From NCBI GenBank assembly GCA_035048815.1, contig JAUCBN010000043.1, positions 12,527,001 to 12,591,000 on the forward strand: a DNA stretch of 64,000 bases, written 5' to 3'. The notes beneath the pieces are model-generated. The model made no database searches. It saw only the letters and a program-made list of their open reading frames with translations, and had not been told where the DNA came from. This DNA is from Abelmoschus esculentus. Taxonomy: Eukaryota; Streptophyta; Magnoliopsida; Malvales; Malvaceae. Made by a program: the position numbers and the translations under genes. This document shows, piece after piece, positions 47,340-57,212 of the stretch (within the stretch, counting starts at the first letter, position 1; each line of letters opens with the position of its first letter).

Positions 47340-48454
47340 ATGACACCTTCAATATTTTGCATCTCTTTGAATAAGTACTCATGACCGCACATATGGTTGC
47401 TTGCGCCCGAGTCTAGGTACCATATATCATTGTTGTTGTTGACTTCATTTTTAGCCATCAAGAGAACGCCTTCTTTCGCTTCATCTTCCACGTCAATGTT
47501 GGTTGTCTCTTCCACCCTTTTATCAGCTCGATAATCTTTTGCATAATGCCCTATTTTTCCACAATTATAACATTTTTCGAAATCACAATCTTTCGCATAG
47601 TGACCATACTTGTAAAACTTGTAGCACTCGGCATAATTTGATCTACCGCCTCTTCCTCGATTGTGTCCTCTTCCACGCCAATTTGGTTGGCTTGTTTGTC
47701 CCTTCTCCTTATAATATCCTTCATGACTATCTCTTTGACCACCACGACCATTTCCACGACCTCCACGTCCATGTCCTCTCCCTCGAAAATTTTGAGAATA
47801 GAATACCTTTTCATCTCTGATTGACGCCTTAGTCTGAAGTGTTTGCTCGAGTGTCCCATCTTTCTTTTTCTTCTTACGTTGTTCATGTGCCTCAAGAGAA
47901 CCGGTGAGTTCATCAACTATGAGAGTTTCAAGGTCTTTTGACTCTTCTATCGCGCACACAACATTCTTAAAATTATCGGTTAATGATCTCAAGATCTTCT
48001 CCACAATTCTCGCATCGGTTAATGTTTCACCATTATGAATGAGTTGGTTTGCCACAGCTTGTACACGAGCAATGAAATCAGATACACTTTCCGATTCCTT
48101 CATCTTCATGCTCTCCAACTCGCCACGAAGAGTTTGGAGTCGCACTTTCTTGACTCAGTCAACTCCTTTGAACACCTTTTTTAAAGTGTCCCACGCTTCG
48201 TTTGAAGTAGTTGCCCCGACAATATTCTCAAAGCTTGATTCGTCAACGGCTCTGAACATCATGTATAACGCCGCATTATCCTTCGCTCGTGCCTCTTTCA
48301 ACGCCTTGGTTTGAGCCGTCGTATATCCCGCCGTAGTTGTTGGTTCTTCGAACCCTTCTTCGACAACTTCCCATGCATCTTGAGATCCAAAAAGAACTTT
48401 AATTTGAATAATCCAATTTTCGTAATTCGCCTTTGTTAGACGTGGTAGCGACAT
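47312..48454 (-). pseudogene. Copia-2 gag and protease
   Basis: Gag starts MSLPRLTKANYENWIIQIK at 48454. One in-frame TGA at 48155-48157, in the word GVD*VKKVR, separates it from the rest, which stays in the same frame to 47312. The rest has two zinc knuckles (CYKFYKYGHYAKDC and CYNCGKIGHYAKDY, the second lacking its last Cys), glycine/arginine-rich RGRGHGRGG repeats, and the protease motif YLDSGASNHMCG. A frame change near 47330 separates it from pol. Confidence 0.9.
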
Positions 48455-48491
48455 TTAACCCATCACATTCGCCATAGCTCTGATACTAATT

Positions 48492-49036
48492 TTTAGAATC
48501 TAAATCAAATAGAATTCGAACGAAATTACCCAGGAATAAGAATTGCCCACAAAAATGAAATTGTCCACAGAATGAGAATTGCTCGGGCAATTGAAAAATG
48601 CAACACTATTTCAAAATACTTATATTTTATTTCTCTGAAACTTTTCTAACACTCATCACATCCACTCTCAACCACACTTAACCACATTCACTCACACTCT
48701 TGCACTCCACCACTTGTGGTTCTCTCTCTTTTCTCACACTCTCTTGACTCTCACATTCACTACTCATTCCCTTAATTTCTCTTACTCACATTCACATTTT
48801 CTTACTCACTCTTAACCACACATTACAAATCAATAGACAATGCCTTTATATAGCCATTAGACATTACTACCTAATAAAATCTATTAAATCCCATAATTTT
48901 TGTAACTCCTATAATTCCTGTTTTAAATTCCATAAATACTCCCATATTGACTTTTAACATTTCACATTTGTAACTCCACAATTAATTCATAAATTTTATC
49001 ACTCACTAAACATCCCATTTAAGTTTATTTCCAACA
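48492..49036 (-). repeat. 5' LTR of Copia-2
   Basis: Same sequence as 45122-45668 with about 18 differences. In sense it ends GATTCTAAA rather than CA, followed by the Met-type primer site. Confidence 0.93.
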
Positions 49037-49041
49037 GTTAA

Positions 49042-50180
49042 GTAAGAGGTCAGGAGTGCATGTTTTGCTTGAAAAAATAAGGGAGATTTGCATGACCCAG
49101 AGGCCTCCTGCAACCTCTTCTAATTCCTCCAATTGTGTGATGCTCCATCAGCTTGGATTTCATAGAGAGATTAGCTCTATCTAAGAGAAGAACTATATTC
49201 TGGTGGTAGTAGATAGAATCTCCAAATATAATCATTTCATTGGTTTAGCTTATTCATTTTCAGTTAAGGATGTAGCTCAACTCTTTTTGTAGAACATATT
49301 TAATATGCATGATTTTCTAGAGAATATAGTTTATGATAGGAACAAAATTTTTATGAGTTTGTTTTGAAGGGAGTTGCTGGAAAGGTTGAGAGTCATTATA
49401 CATGCATCTACACCTTACCATTCAAAAATCGATGAACAAACTGAAAAAGTCAACTAATGTTTGAAGACCTACTTGAAATCTATGTCAGGGAAGAAGCCCA
49501 AGGTGTATTCTGAGTGACTATACCTTGCTGAATGGTAGTATATTACTGTTTTTCATTCTTCCATCCAAATGACACCTTATCAAGTTATGTATAGTTAACC
49601 ACTACCATTACATTTGCCTTATATGTCTAAAGAATCGAATTTTGCTATTGTAGACATGAACATGAGACAAAGGGAGAAGACCATAAAAATGTTAAAGTTT
49701 CATATGCAAAGTGTTCAAGATAGGATGAAGAGTCAGACGGATAAGAAGAGGATAAATTGTGAGTTCCATGTTGGTTACTGATTTTTTTCTTAAGCTATAA
49801 CCTTATAGATAACTGTCAGTATGTGCACGAATGAGTCAAAAACTCTCTCCAAGGTGGTTTGGATCATTTCGAATCATAAATCGAGCAGGGGCTATGTCTT
49901 ACAAATTGAAACTTTCATATAACTCTAAGGTTCACCTTGTCTTTCATATTTCCCAGCTTAAAAGAGAGTTGGAGCTTACCTCATCCAGGATGAGTTGTCT
50001 ATTATTGATTCTAAAGGGAGCATGGGCAAAGAGCCAATAAGAATTGTGGGTTGCTAAATTGAAAGAAGAGGAAGCATAGTTGTTACCAAAGTTCTAATGG
50101 AATGGTCTAACATTTTCTTAGAGGATGCAACATGGGAGGTTCTTCACCATCTAAAACAACAATTTCTAAACCTTCATTAG
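49042..50180 (+). pseudogene. Gypsy-2 integrase core and C terminus (after nested copia)
   Basis: Continues the integrase interrupted at 45121. It shows VVVDRISKYNHFIGLAYSFS at about 49200, a decayed second-Asp region (VYDRNKIFMS), then at 49831 LSPRWFGSFRIINRAGAMSY and VHLVFHISQLK. The final words resemble EDATWE, as in Gypsy-1. Stops are frequent. Confidence 0.8.
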
Positions 50181-50187
50181 AAGAATT

Positions 50188-50435
50188 TATTTTAGTTGTT
50201 GGTTATCCGTTGAGTATTGTTTAGATTTTAATGAAACATTGCATTTTGGGAGGTCAGGAACTAGTTAAAACATTATCATTTATTGATGTCTTAGGTTAAA
50301 AACTGTGTAAGGAAGAATAAGAGGTTTATAAAATCTTTGAATGAAAGTCTAGTCTTTCTTTTTTTTTTCTCTCTTCTTCTTCCCATATCTTCTCTATTAT
50401 CTTCCTTTTATCTTTCTTTGTTTTGATTGCTTACA
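50188..50435 (+). repeat. 3' LTR of Gypsy-2 (5'-truncated)
   Basis: Shares ATTGCATTTTGGGAGGTC and TTGATTGCTTACA with the left LTR. The first 30-40 bp present in the left copy are missing, and the preceding purine tract is not recognisable. AAAGC follows at 50436-50440. Confidence 0.8.
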
Positions 50436-51281
50436 AAAGCTTCCTAATCAACGACAATTACGTCCAAAACCTGGGCATTTCTACATCCAGTAATGTCATG
50501 TTGTAAAAGATCTCGATCCCATATAACCTACAGTAGTTGATCTTATTTTTGATTGATTTAAGTAAATAATGGTCGTTGACCGGGTTTTCGCATGGTTTTG
50601 GAGATGAAACGGTGACGAGTAGGACCCGTGGCTTGTTTAGACCAATAAAGTTCGAGAAGTTTGAGTTGTTTGTTATCTATTCGGATATTTTTTGATCCAA
50701 ATCGATTATTTTAGGTCCGAGTGATTACGGTTTGTTCGGGTCGAGTTTTTCATTTTGAACTTCTTCATTGATGAGAATCTTGACGATATCAAATTCTGTG
50801 TAGCTCTTATCGTTGTTGTTATTGTTGTTAGTCTGAACGGATGGGTTTTATGCTTCTTCAAGTAAGCGAAGGGCATCGACGCGCTTGCAAGGTGTGCTAG
50901 CGTCAGCATGGTGGTTTTGGTTTTCCTCGACGAAGGAGCCTGGATTTAAGGAGTTGAAGGTGACATGTAGGACGATGATGGTAATTAAAAGGCAAAGAAT
51001 CATTATTTTGGTTCGGGAATGGGGAAGTCTTGATCGCTGATCGGACATTTTGGTTTCTTTATCGGCTCGACGGTAGGTTCAATTTGTAAATAAATAGAAA
51101 ATAGAAGAGTTTATGCAAATAAGCCGCTCGAGTGGGAAAGTGGAGAAGGAAGGAAGAAGAACAGGTAAACTTGAAAAATAAATAGAAAGGTGAAAACAGA
51201 AAGAAATTATGATCAAATATTTAGTTTAATTGTTAAATAAGTGTCTAAATTATGTCTTTTTCTATATCAAAATTATTTTTT

Positions 51282-52532
51282 GGGTAAACTACATAATTGG
51301 TCCCTCGATTATAGCCCAATTATCTTTTGTATCCTTCGACTATTAAAAGTTACAAATTCGTCCAACGACTTAAAAATTATAACAAATTGGTCCAATACCG
51401 TTAAAAAATTAACGGCTGATGATGTGGCAGTTAATATAAATTGATATAATTATATAATTAGTCCCTAAGTGCTACACTTATTTTAATTTGACTCTAATTT
51501 TAAAAATTAACCCACATAATTTTAATAACTTATCAATTTAATCCCTCTTTCCACCAAAGGTTCCTTTTTCCTCTACTTTTAACCGTTCCATTATTCACAA
51601 ATCCTAAAACCATTAACACCCTTTCTTTTCCTTCAAATTTTCGCGGGTTTTGAAGATAAACTTTGCAGCTTTAGGTGCCTGTTGATTGTTAAAACTCGGT
51701 TGTAGTCAGTTCTTTAATGGGTATGTCTCTCTTTTCAATTTCGATGCTTGCTTGCTAAGAATTTAGGGGTGTTAAAGCTCTGTTTTTTTTGGTTATTCTG
51801 AATGGAAACTAGTGGTTTGAGTGGTGGTGGTGGGTTGTTTTCTGGGACTGGTTCAGGAATGTTAGGCCTTGAAATGCCTTTACATCCCCACCATAATCAA
51901 CAACAAGAACAACCTAGAAATCCCCAAACTGGCCAAAACTTGTCTCACTTGCAAAACACCCCACAAATGCTTGGTTTTTCTACTCACTGCACCAGCAACC
52001 GGTTAAACAAGGCTACTCTTTTGATTCTAAAGCCAAACAAAAGTCTTTTCTTAGTGATGAAGATGAGCATGGTTTTAATTTGGAGGATGGCTCGGTTGAT
52101 GCCAAGAAAAAGGTGTCTCCATGGCAAAGGATGAAATGGACTGATAACATGGTTAGGTTGCTTATAACTGCGGTTTATTAGATTGGTGATGAAGGTGGAT
52201 CTTCGTAAACCCTGAGTTAAATTAAAAGTTTAAAGTTAAAATAAGAGGTTTGATGATTTGGTTGGATGAGGGATTAAATTGATAGGTTATTAAAATTACA
52301 TGGTTAATTTTTTTAAATTAGGGTCAAATTAAAATAAGTGTAGAACTTAGGAGCTAATTATATAATTATATCAATTTATATTAACTGTCACGTCATCAAC
52401 CGTTAATTTTTTAACGGCATTGGACCAATTTGTTACAATTTTTAAGTCGTTGGACCAATTTGTAACTTTTAATAGTCAAGGGATACAAAAGATAATTGGG
52501 GTATAGTCGGGGACTATTTATATAGTTTACCC
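51282..52532. mobile_element. Pack-MULE-like element with 9-bp TSD
   Basis: TIRs of about 260 bp: the left arm begins GGGTAAACTACATAATTGG and the right, inverted, GGGTAAACTATATAAATAG. The words CGTTAAAAAATTAACGG and GTCCAACGACTTAAAAATT are present in both arms. TTATTTTTT stands immediately outside both ends (51273-51281 and 52533-52541), a perfect 9-bp duplication. Between the TIRs lies about 700 bp of unrelated, gene-derived sequence and no transposase, which is the definition of a Pack-MULE. It sits about 230 bp from the start of the dead GT34 gene. Confidence 0.9.
51546..52260 (+). pseudogene. Captured 5' fragment of a trihelix-like transcription factor gene
   Basis: A 5' UTR-like stretch leads to ATG at 51802 and METSGLSGGGGLFSGTGSG, then LGLEMPLHPHHNQQQEQ. 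A frame change at about 51985 shifts to HQQPVKQGYSFDSKAKQK, an acidic SDEDEHGFNLEDGS, then KKKVSPWQRMKWTDNMVRLL. A TAG at 52179-52181 follows AVY. The SPWQRMKWT...MVRLL block is typical of a plant trihelix (GT factor) or SANT-like family, named from memory. Only the first exon part is present, and similarity ends near 52210, before the right TIR. Confidence 0.7.
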
Positions 52533-53199
52533 TTATTTTTTTTAGCTAAATAAGTGTTTAATATTTTATTTTATGATCCATTTAAGATTCTCCGACAATT
52601 TTCACAGTTAAAGGATACATGTATTTTTTATAAAAAAATCTAAAATTATATTAATAAATAACATCACTTAATATTTGAAAAATCTTTATATTTTTAAAAT
52701 TTTAAAAAACTGACTGAAAATTTAAAATTTTTAATTTTCCAAAATTTAAATTTTGATTTGGGTCAATATCGTATCTATTGTCACATCATCTTCCACCACA
52801 TCAATCATTATATTATCATGAACGAAAATAGGATGAACAATGAACTGTGTTGATTGTTCGGCACAAAAAGAAAACTTCATTTGATTGTTGGCAACGCGGT
52901 CAGTGCCGACGGTAGTGGTCGAATTTACTGTTTATGAATTTTGAAGACTATTTTAAGACTATTTAAAAATTATAGGATATATTTTTAATTTTAATTTTAT
53001 TTATTTATAATATAATTTTAAAATTTTTAAGAGATAACACATGCTTTTAACAATAAGAATTAACAAAGAACTTTAAATGAGTTATAGAATAAAATATTAA
53101 GCATTAATTGATTTTAAAAATAATATAAGTACTTAACTGAAAAAAATATAATTTGAACATCTATTTATTTATTAAGCCTTAATATTTTATTTAAAACTA
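52533..53199. other. AT-rich intergenic DNA, nothing recognised
   Basis: No gene or element ends supported. A GC-richer patch around 52810-52930 has no open frame. Confidence 0.5.
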
Positions 53200-54409
53200 A
53201 ATTTGATTTTGATATAACAAAAAAGTTAAAGGACCATTTTGCAAATAAAATTTTAAGGTCAAAAACAATAACTCAAAACCATTTTTCCTTAAGCATTTTC
53301 AAGCCAAAACAATCAAGTTCTTTTAGGCGTTTTGATATCATCCTTAATGGTATCGATACCGTATTCATATTTTCAACTAATTTTCTTGAGTTTTTTAAAT
53401 GTTTCGATACCATTTGAAACTGTGAAATTTGATTTTGAAATCTCTCTAAACATGTATCGATACCACCCTATATTTAAAAATTAACTAAAATATTTAAAGT
53501 AGTATCAATACTACACCTATGCGTTTTGATACCTGAGTTATTTTTCAAGGATTTTTAAAGCATTAAATAGTTTGATCATTGCTTTTCAATTGGTCTTAAA
53601 AAAGTAGTTGGCCAGTATCGATACTCCCTATAGGCGTTTCGATATTAAATTTTTTAGATTCAAAACATTTCAGTACAGCTCAGAAGTTGTTTCGATACCC
53701 ATTGTTTTAAAGATTGACCAGTATCGATACCATGACCTAGCGCATCGATACCCCTTATTAAATGCATATAACAACTCTTTCTATTTTAGTAGCATTTCGA
53801 TACAAGTACCACAAGTATCGATATTAGTAATTGCAAAAGTGTATTTATGGTGAGAAGATGAAGTCTTAACGTCTATATTGGTGATCCCAACCACTATAAC
53901 GGTTAGAAATCAATGAGAGGCTATAAAAACAAGCATTCAAAACAGTAACAATAACTATTGATCTTAAAGATAACATACAAGCATTCAATCCAACCTCAAG
54001 TGTTCAAATTGTCAAATTCTTACACACACTCTTTATACTTGATTCTTATCCTTTATAATTGAGTTTAGAGAGTGATATACTTGTAATTGGGGGAAATATT
54101 TTTGTGAGAGAAAACATTTATTGCCATTCTTCAATTTCTTGTAACATTGTGAGGTTAAGTCAATCTTTGGGTAGAAAGATTGACTTGTTGTAACGGTTAT
54201 CCCTTAAACCGAGAAAAAGATTGAATTCATTAGTGAATTGGGTTAAAAATCCTTAGTGGGAGTTTAGGTAGTGGATGTAGAGCTTGTTCGAAGCTTAAAC
54301 CACTATAAATCATTTTGTTCTTTATTTTCTTATATTTTCCAACCTTTCACAAAAATTTTAAATAGCCAATTCACCCCATATTGGCCAATTTGATTGTTCG
54401 ATCTACTCA
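53200..54409 (+). repeat. Large copia LTR, copy C, with primer site
   Basis: Related to copies A, B and D but of another subfamily. It carries about a dozen GTATCGATAC/TTTCGATAC words between 53330 and 53830, then a conserved 3' part (CTTGTAACGGTTATCCCTTA, AAATCCTTAGTGGGAG, AAACCACTATAAATC). It ends ATCTACTCA at 54409, followed by TTGGTATCAGAGA (54413-54425), an initiator-Met type primer site. The left limit is approximate. Confidence 0.75.
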
Positions 54410-54499
54410 ATAATTGGTATCAGAGATAGACTCTTCAATAAATTAACATCCGCAAGAGAAGATCACAAAGAGTTTTGATCATCCAAACAAATCGAAGCC

Positions 54500-54682
54500 A
54501 TGACATCCACTTTCGGACAAAATATGTACGAGTCTCAATCCATCATCAAGTCTCCCTTCTTCAATAGAAATAACTACTCATATTGGAAGAATAAAATAAT
54601 ATTGTTCATTAACTCCCATTATTATGTTTTTGAGGATATAATAATAGATAATTCTGTATATTTTCTATATTTCAGCATCTAA
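54500..54682 (+). pseudogene. Start of copia gag after LTR copy C
   Basis: MTSTFGQNMYESQSIIKSP begins 75 bp after the primer site and continues FFNRNNYSYWKNKIILFINS, the typical start of copia Gag. It loses similarity after YYVFEDI at about 54650 and stops at 54680. The frame at 17244 picks up the same gag family at almost exactly this point (YVF.DIIEDG), but the two are separate loci. Confidence 0.8.
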
Positions 54683-55613
54683 GTACTTAATTACTATTTT
54701 TATTCAATATTTGGTAGAAAATGAGTACGGTCATGTTTTTCTTTCTTAGAAAGAGAATAAATCACCCAATAACACTAGATATTACCAATAGATACTGAAT
54801 GAAGAAAGATGCAGATCAGATGCAGTGAAATACCAATCAGGGCAGCAACTTGACCGCCGCGACAGAAATGTAACAAAGAAATATGATGTTCAATAGAAAG
54901 AGAATTAAAAGTCAAATTATTTGAGACTATTGAGATAAGAAACAGAGAAAAGGATCGCAAGGCAAGCCATGGTCAAAGCTACGAGATTAAAGAGTCCAAG
55001 AGGAGTAAAATTAGGAAATAAAATAAAGATCTTGTATTTAATATTAAAGTTGTAATTTATTCCAAGTAGTAATCCTACTTTTGAGAGGTTTTAACCTAGG
55101 CTTAACCTATATATACTAAACCTAGGCATAAGGGAAAGCACCAAAAGTTTAGAATTCAAGGCTTCCTTACTTTACCCTAGCTGCCACCATCATAATTATT
55201 TTTTAATTCTTCCATAGGATTAGTTTATTTTGTAGAATAATTCTGGAATAAGATTGTACTGTTATTTGAATTTTATTAATGCAAGTTTTATAATTCATAG
55301 TTTATTCACTCTGGGTTCTCACTGTTTCTTGCCTTCGAACTATAAGATGTTTACTTGCCGTCAAAGCATAACCCGCCGAGGCAACTTAGGCGACCCTTCA
55401 GCGACCTGTCGAGGCAACACTTCAACCTTTTGCATTAATAAAACGAGAATACTTTTTAATTGGATTCCATACTACGAAACAATCTAACCTAGTCTTCCCA
55501 TCATATCTTGAATTCAAATTAATTAGTTATTTTAGTTAATCATAATTCAATTAATTATTTGTATTTTTATTTTTCCTTAGTGTAGGAGCGATAAGTTGTG
55601 TAGGTATCCAGTC
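54683..55613. other. Unassigned sequence, possibly LTR or leader of another element
   Basis: No gene. It has a TATA-like CCTATATATACTAAACC at about 55106, followed by AT-rich leader-like sequence. GCCGAGGCAAC and GTCGAGGCAAC words near 55376-55415 recall the GCCGAGGC words of the solo LTR at 39259-40647. I could not define ends or target duplications. Confidence 0.4.
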
Positions 55614-56820
55614 TGTAGAACTAATGTTTTGATATAATAATTTAAAAATAGTTTTGGACTAAATTGAAAAGATTTCAAAAATGGTTTTAAGTACAAACAA
55701 ATTGAAAATAAGTTTGAAAAAATTTCTATGACTTGTTAATGTGTTTTAAATGTTTTAAAGAAGCCAAAGAACACAAAATGTATCAGGCGTTTCGATACAC
55801 TTCTAAAGTGTTTTGAAACAGTTTGCCTATTTTCAAAGGAAAATGTCCAGGCATTTCAATACTCTCCTAAGACGTTTCGATACGTTTTTGTATATGGAAA
55901 AGATTGTTTCGATACTTTAAACCACCGTTTCGATACGCCTGTATCGAAAAAAGTTTTATGTGTTTCGATACACCTTCAATGGTCATTTGAAAACCCCAAA
56001 GATTTTATAAAAAAACCCAACAACTAGGAGTAGTATCGAAACGGCTAAGGCTTGTTTCGATACCATGAGCTAAGGGTTTCAAAATGCCTCCAAGGTGTTT
56101 CGATACCGGTTCTTAAATGCATGTTCAACAGCTATTTCTCATAGTAGTTGTATCGAAACAAATTCCACGTGTTTTGATACCGATCATACCAAAACAGAAA
56201 TAAGCCTTGAAATCAGCTCCAAACAGCTCTAAATCAATCTCATCGGTCACCAATGGCTAGAAGCTCATTTGGGATGCTAAAAGGAAGCCTCAAGCATAAA
56301 AAAAGACTAATGCTTACATTGTAACAACAATATGATGAATGATTTGTCTTAGAACTTATTTCTCATCTTTTGGGTAGACAACACTTGTGAACTTAATGTT
56401 TATGTATGCTCAAGTGTCTTAGGATTGGGTGAGAGCTTAGTTGCAAACATTTAGCCTTATTAGAAAGATTCAAGTTTTCTTAGAATTCTCTTTGTGAGTG
56501 AATTCCCAAAGTTAGAGTGTGAACTTTGGATGCTTGATTTGGTTTGTGAATCAAGGTTGTAAGGTTATCTCTTTGTTCCTCAAAAGGTTGAATTCTTAAT
56601 GAATTGTGGAAATCCTTAGTAGGAAGCTAAATTAGTAGATGTAGGACTTGGGTTAAAAGTCTGAATCACTATAAATCCTTGTATTCAATTCTTTATCTTT
56701 TTGCTTAAACCACAAATCACCCAAATAGTCATTTCTCCATCACTTGGCGAGTTTAATCGGTTATTCATAAAACACCTTCAAACCTAACACAGTCTTTGTG
56801 GGATCGATATCATAAATACT
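55614..56820 (+). repeat. Large copia LTR, copy D
   Basis: Starts TGTAGAACTAATGTTTTGAT. Similar over its length to the inverse of 8095-9287. It is rich in TTTCGATAC/GTATCGAAA words (about 13 from 55790 to 56180), followed by CAAAAGGTTGAATTC and AATCCTTAGTAGGAAG in the 3' half. The right limit is approximate (CTAACACAGTCTTTGTGGG near 56785 is still LTR-like). Confidence 0.78.
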
Positions 56821-56879
56821 ATAACTTAGTAAAGGTGCATGATTGCACCATAAATGTATAGGTCTTCCTACGCAAAACA

Positions 56880-57085
56880 TAATCGAATATGGTCCATCCA
56901 TTCTTATGAAGCAAGAAGGAGATCAACATGTACCAAAGAAGAGAAGCGAGATGATAGAAGAAGAAAGAAGAAAGAAGAAATATCTCAATAAATGACAAGG
57001 CATTACACATACTATTTTATGCACTTGGCCTGAACATTTATTCTAAAATGTCATCTTGCAAGAGTGCTAAGGAATATTTTAAAAT
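56880..57085 (+). pseudogene. Copia gag remnant after LTR copy D
   Basis: Words GAAGCAAGAAGGAGATC, CATACTATTTTATGCACTT and AAAATGTCATCTTGCA parallel the gag at 17285-17445 in the same order. The LTR-to-gag spacer, primer site and gag start have been deleted. The fragment ends in a (TAAAA)n run. Confidence 0.75.
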
Positions 57086-57122
57086 AAATAACTAAATAAA
57101 ATAAAATAAAATAAAATAAAAC
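57085..57122. repeat. (TAAAA)n microsatellite
   Basis: About five perfect ATAAA units sit at the border between the copia remnant and the Tat-type element. Confidence 0.9.
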
Positions 57123-57193
57123 AACCGAATTTATATTTTCGATCGTTAAATAAAATGTAACCGATGTTGCGGCTCGACTCGCAAAAATTCGAT

Positions 57194-57212
57194 CCCCAGC
57201 GGAGTCACCAAC
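57194..57212 (-). other. Primer-binding-site-like sequence outside the Tat LTR
   Basis: On the minus strand, directly after the LTR end at 57213, the sequence reads GTTGGTGACTCCGCTGGGG. This resembles the primer site of Tat/Ogre elements. It lies on the side where the 3' LTR should meet flanking DNA. Confidence 0.7.

Larger units (their letters stand above)
45122..49036 (-). mobile_element. Copia-2: nested, internally deleted Ty1/copia element
   Basis: LTRs at 45122-45668 and 48492-49036 differ by only about 3%. GTTAA flanks the element exactly (45117-45121 and 49037-49041). The coding strand is minus: primer site AGTATCAGAGC just inside the right LTR, purine tract (ATGGGGGAGTTT in sense) just before the left one. 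Gag, protease and integrase remain, but most of RT and all of RNase H are missing. It depends on other elements for reverse transcription. It inserted in the integrase gene of Gypsy-2. Confidence 0.95.
41091..50435 (+). mobile_element. Gypsy-2: old Ty3/gypsy element inside GT34, host to a nested copia
   Basis: The target duplication AAAGC flanks it exactly (41086-41090 and 50436-50440), and GT34 codons continue across it (LIRKL / KLLLSH). The left LTR is 41091-41372 (282 bp). The right LTR survives from about 50188 to 50435 and has lost its first 30-40 bp. A primer site ATATCAGAGCC follows the left LTR. The LTRs are much more diverged than those of Gypsy-1, so it is older. A copia (45122-49036) splits its integrase, and an LTR piece (41589-42018) splits its gag. 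Confidence 0.9.
38952..51048 (-). pseudogene. GT34 glycosyltransferase (galactosyl/xylosyltransferase) gene split by three retroelement insertions
   Basis: GT34 enzymes are Golgi type II proteins adding galactose or xylose side chains to mannan or xyloglucan. Three pieces read in order on the minus strand: 51048-50441 (start MSDQRSRLPHSR, anchor about residues 15-33, then KPRVLLVT and DHYLLKSIKNKI); 41090-40653 (WMDNDSMFTDIAYELP with the DxD, LNTSSFFLRN, QWSLDLLDAWAPMG and HHVFEADD); and 39258-38952 (KNYHPGLGDRRWPLVTHFVGC, then ERCLKQVDRVFNF and the end KISDSS). Joined without insertions they give about 1.35 kb, near the 449-450 codons of the family. Stops occur at several sites, among them 50848-50850, within FWT*LSLIR, at W and Q codons in 41056-40770, and after QIL. 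There are also at least two frame changes. It is certainly dead. It lies convergent to KIN13A. Confidence 0.92.
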
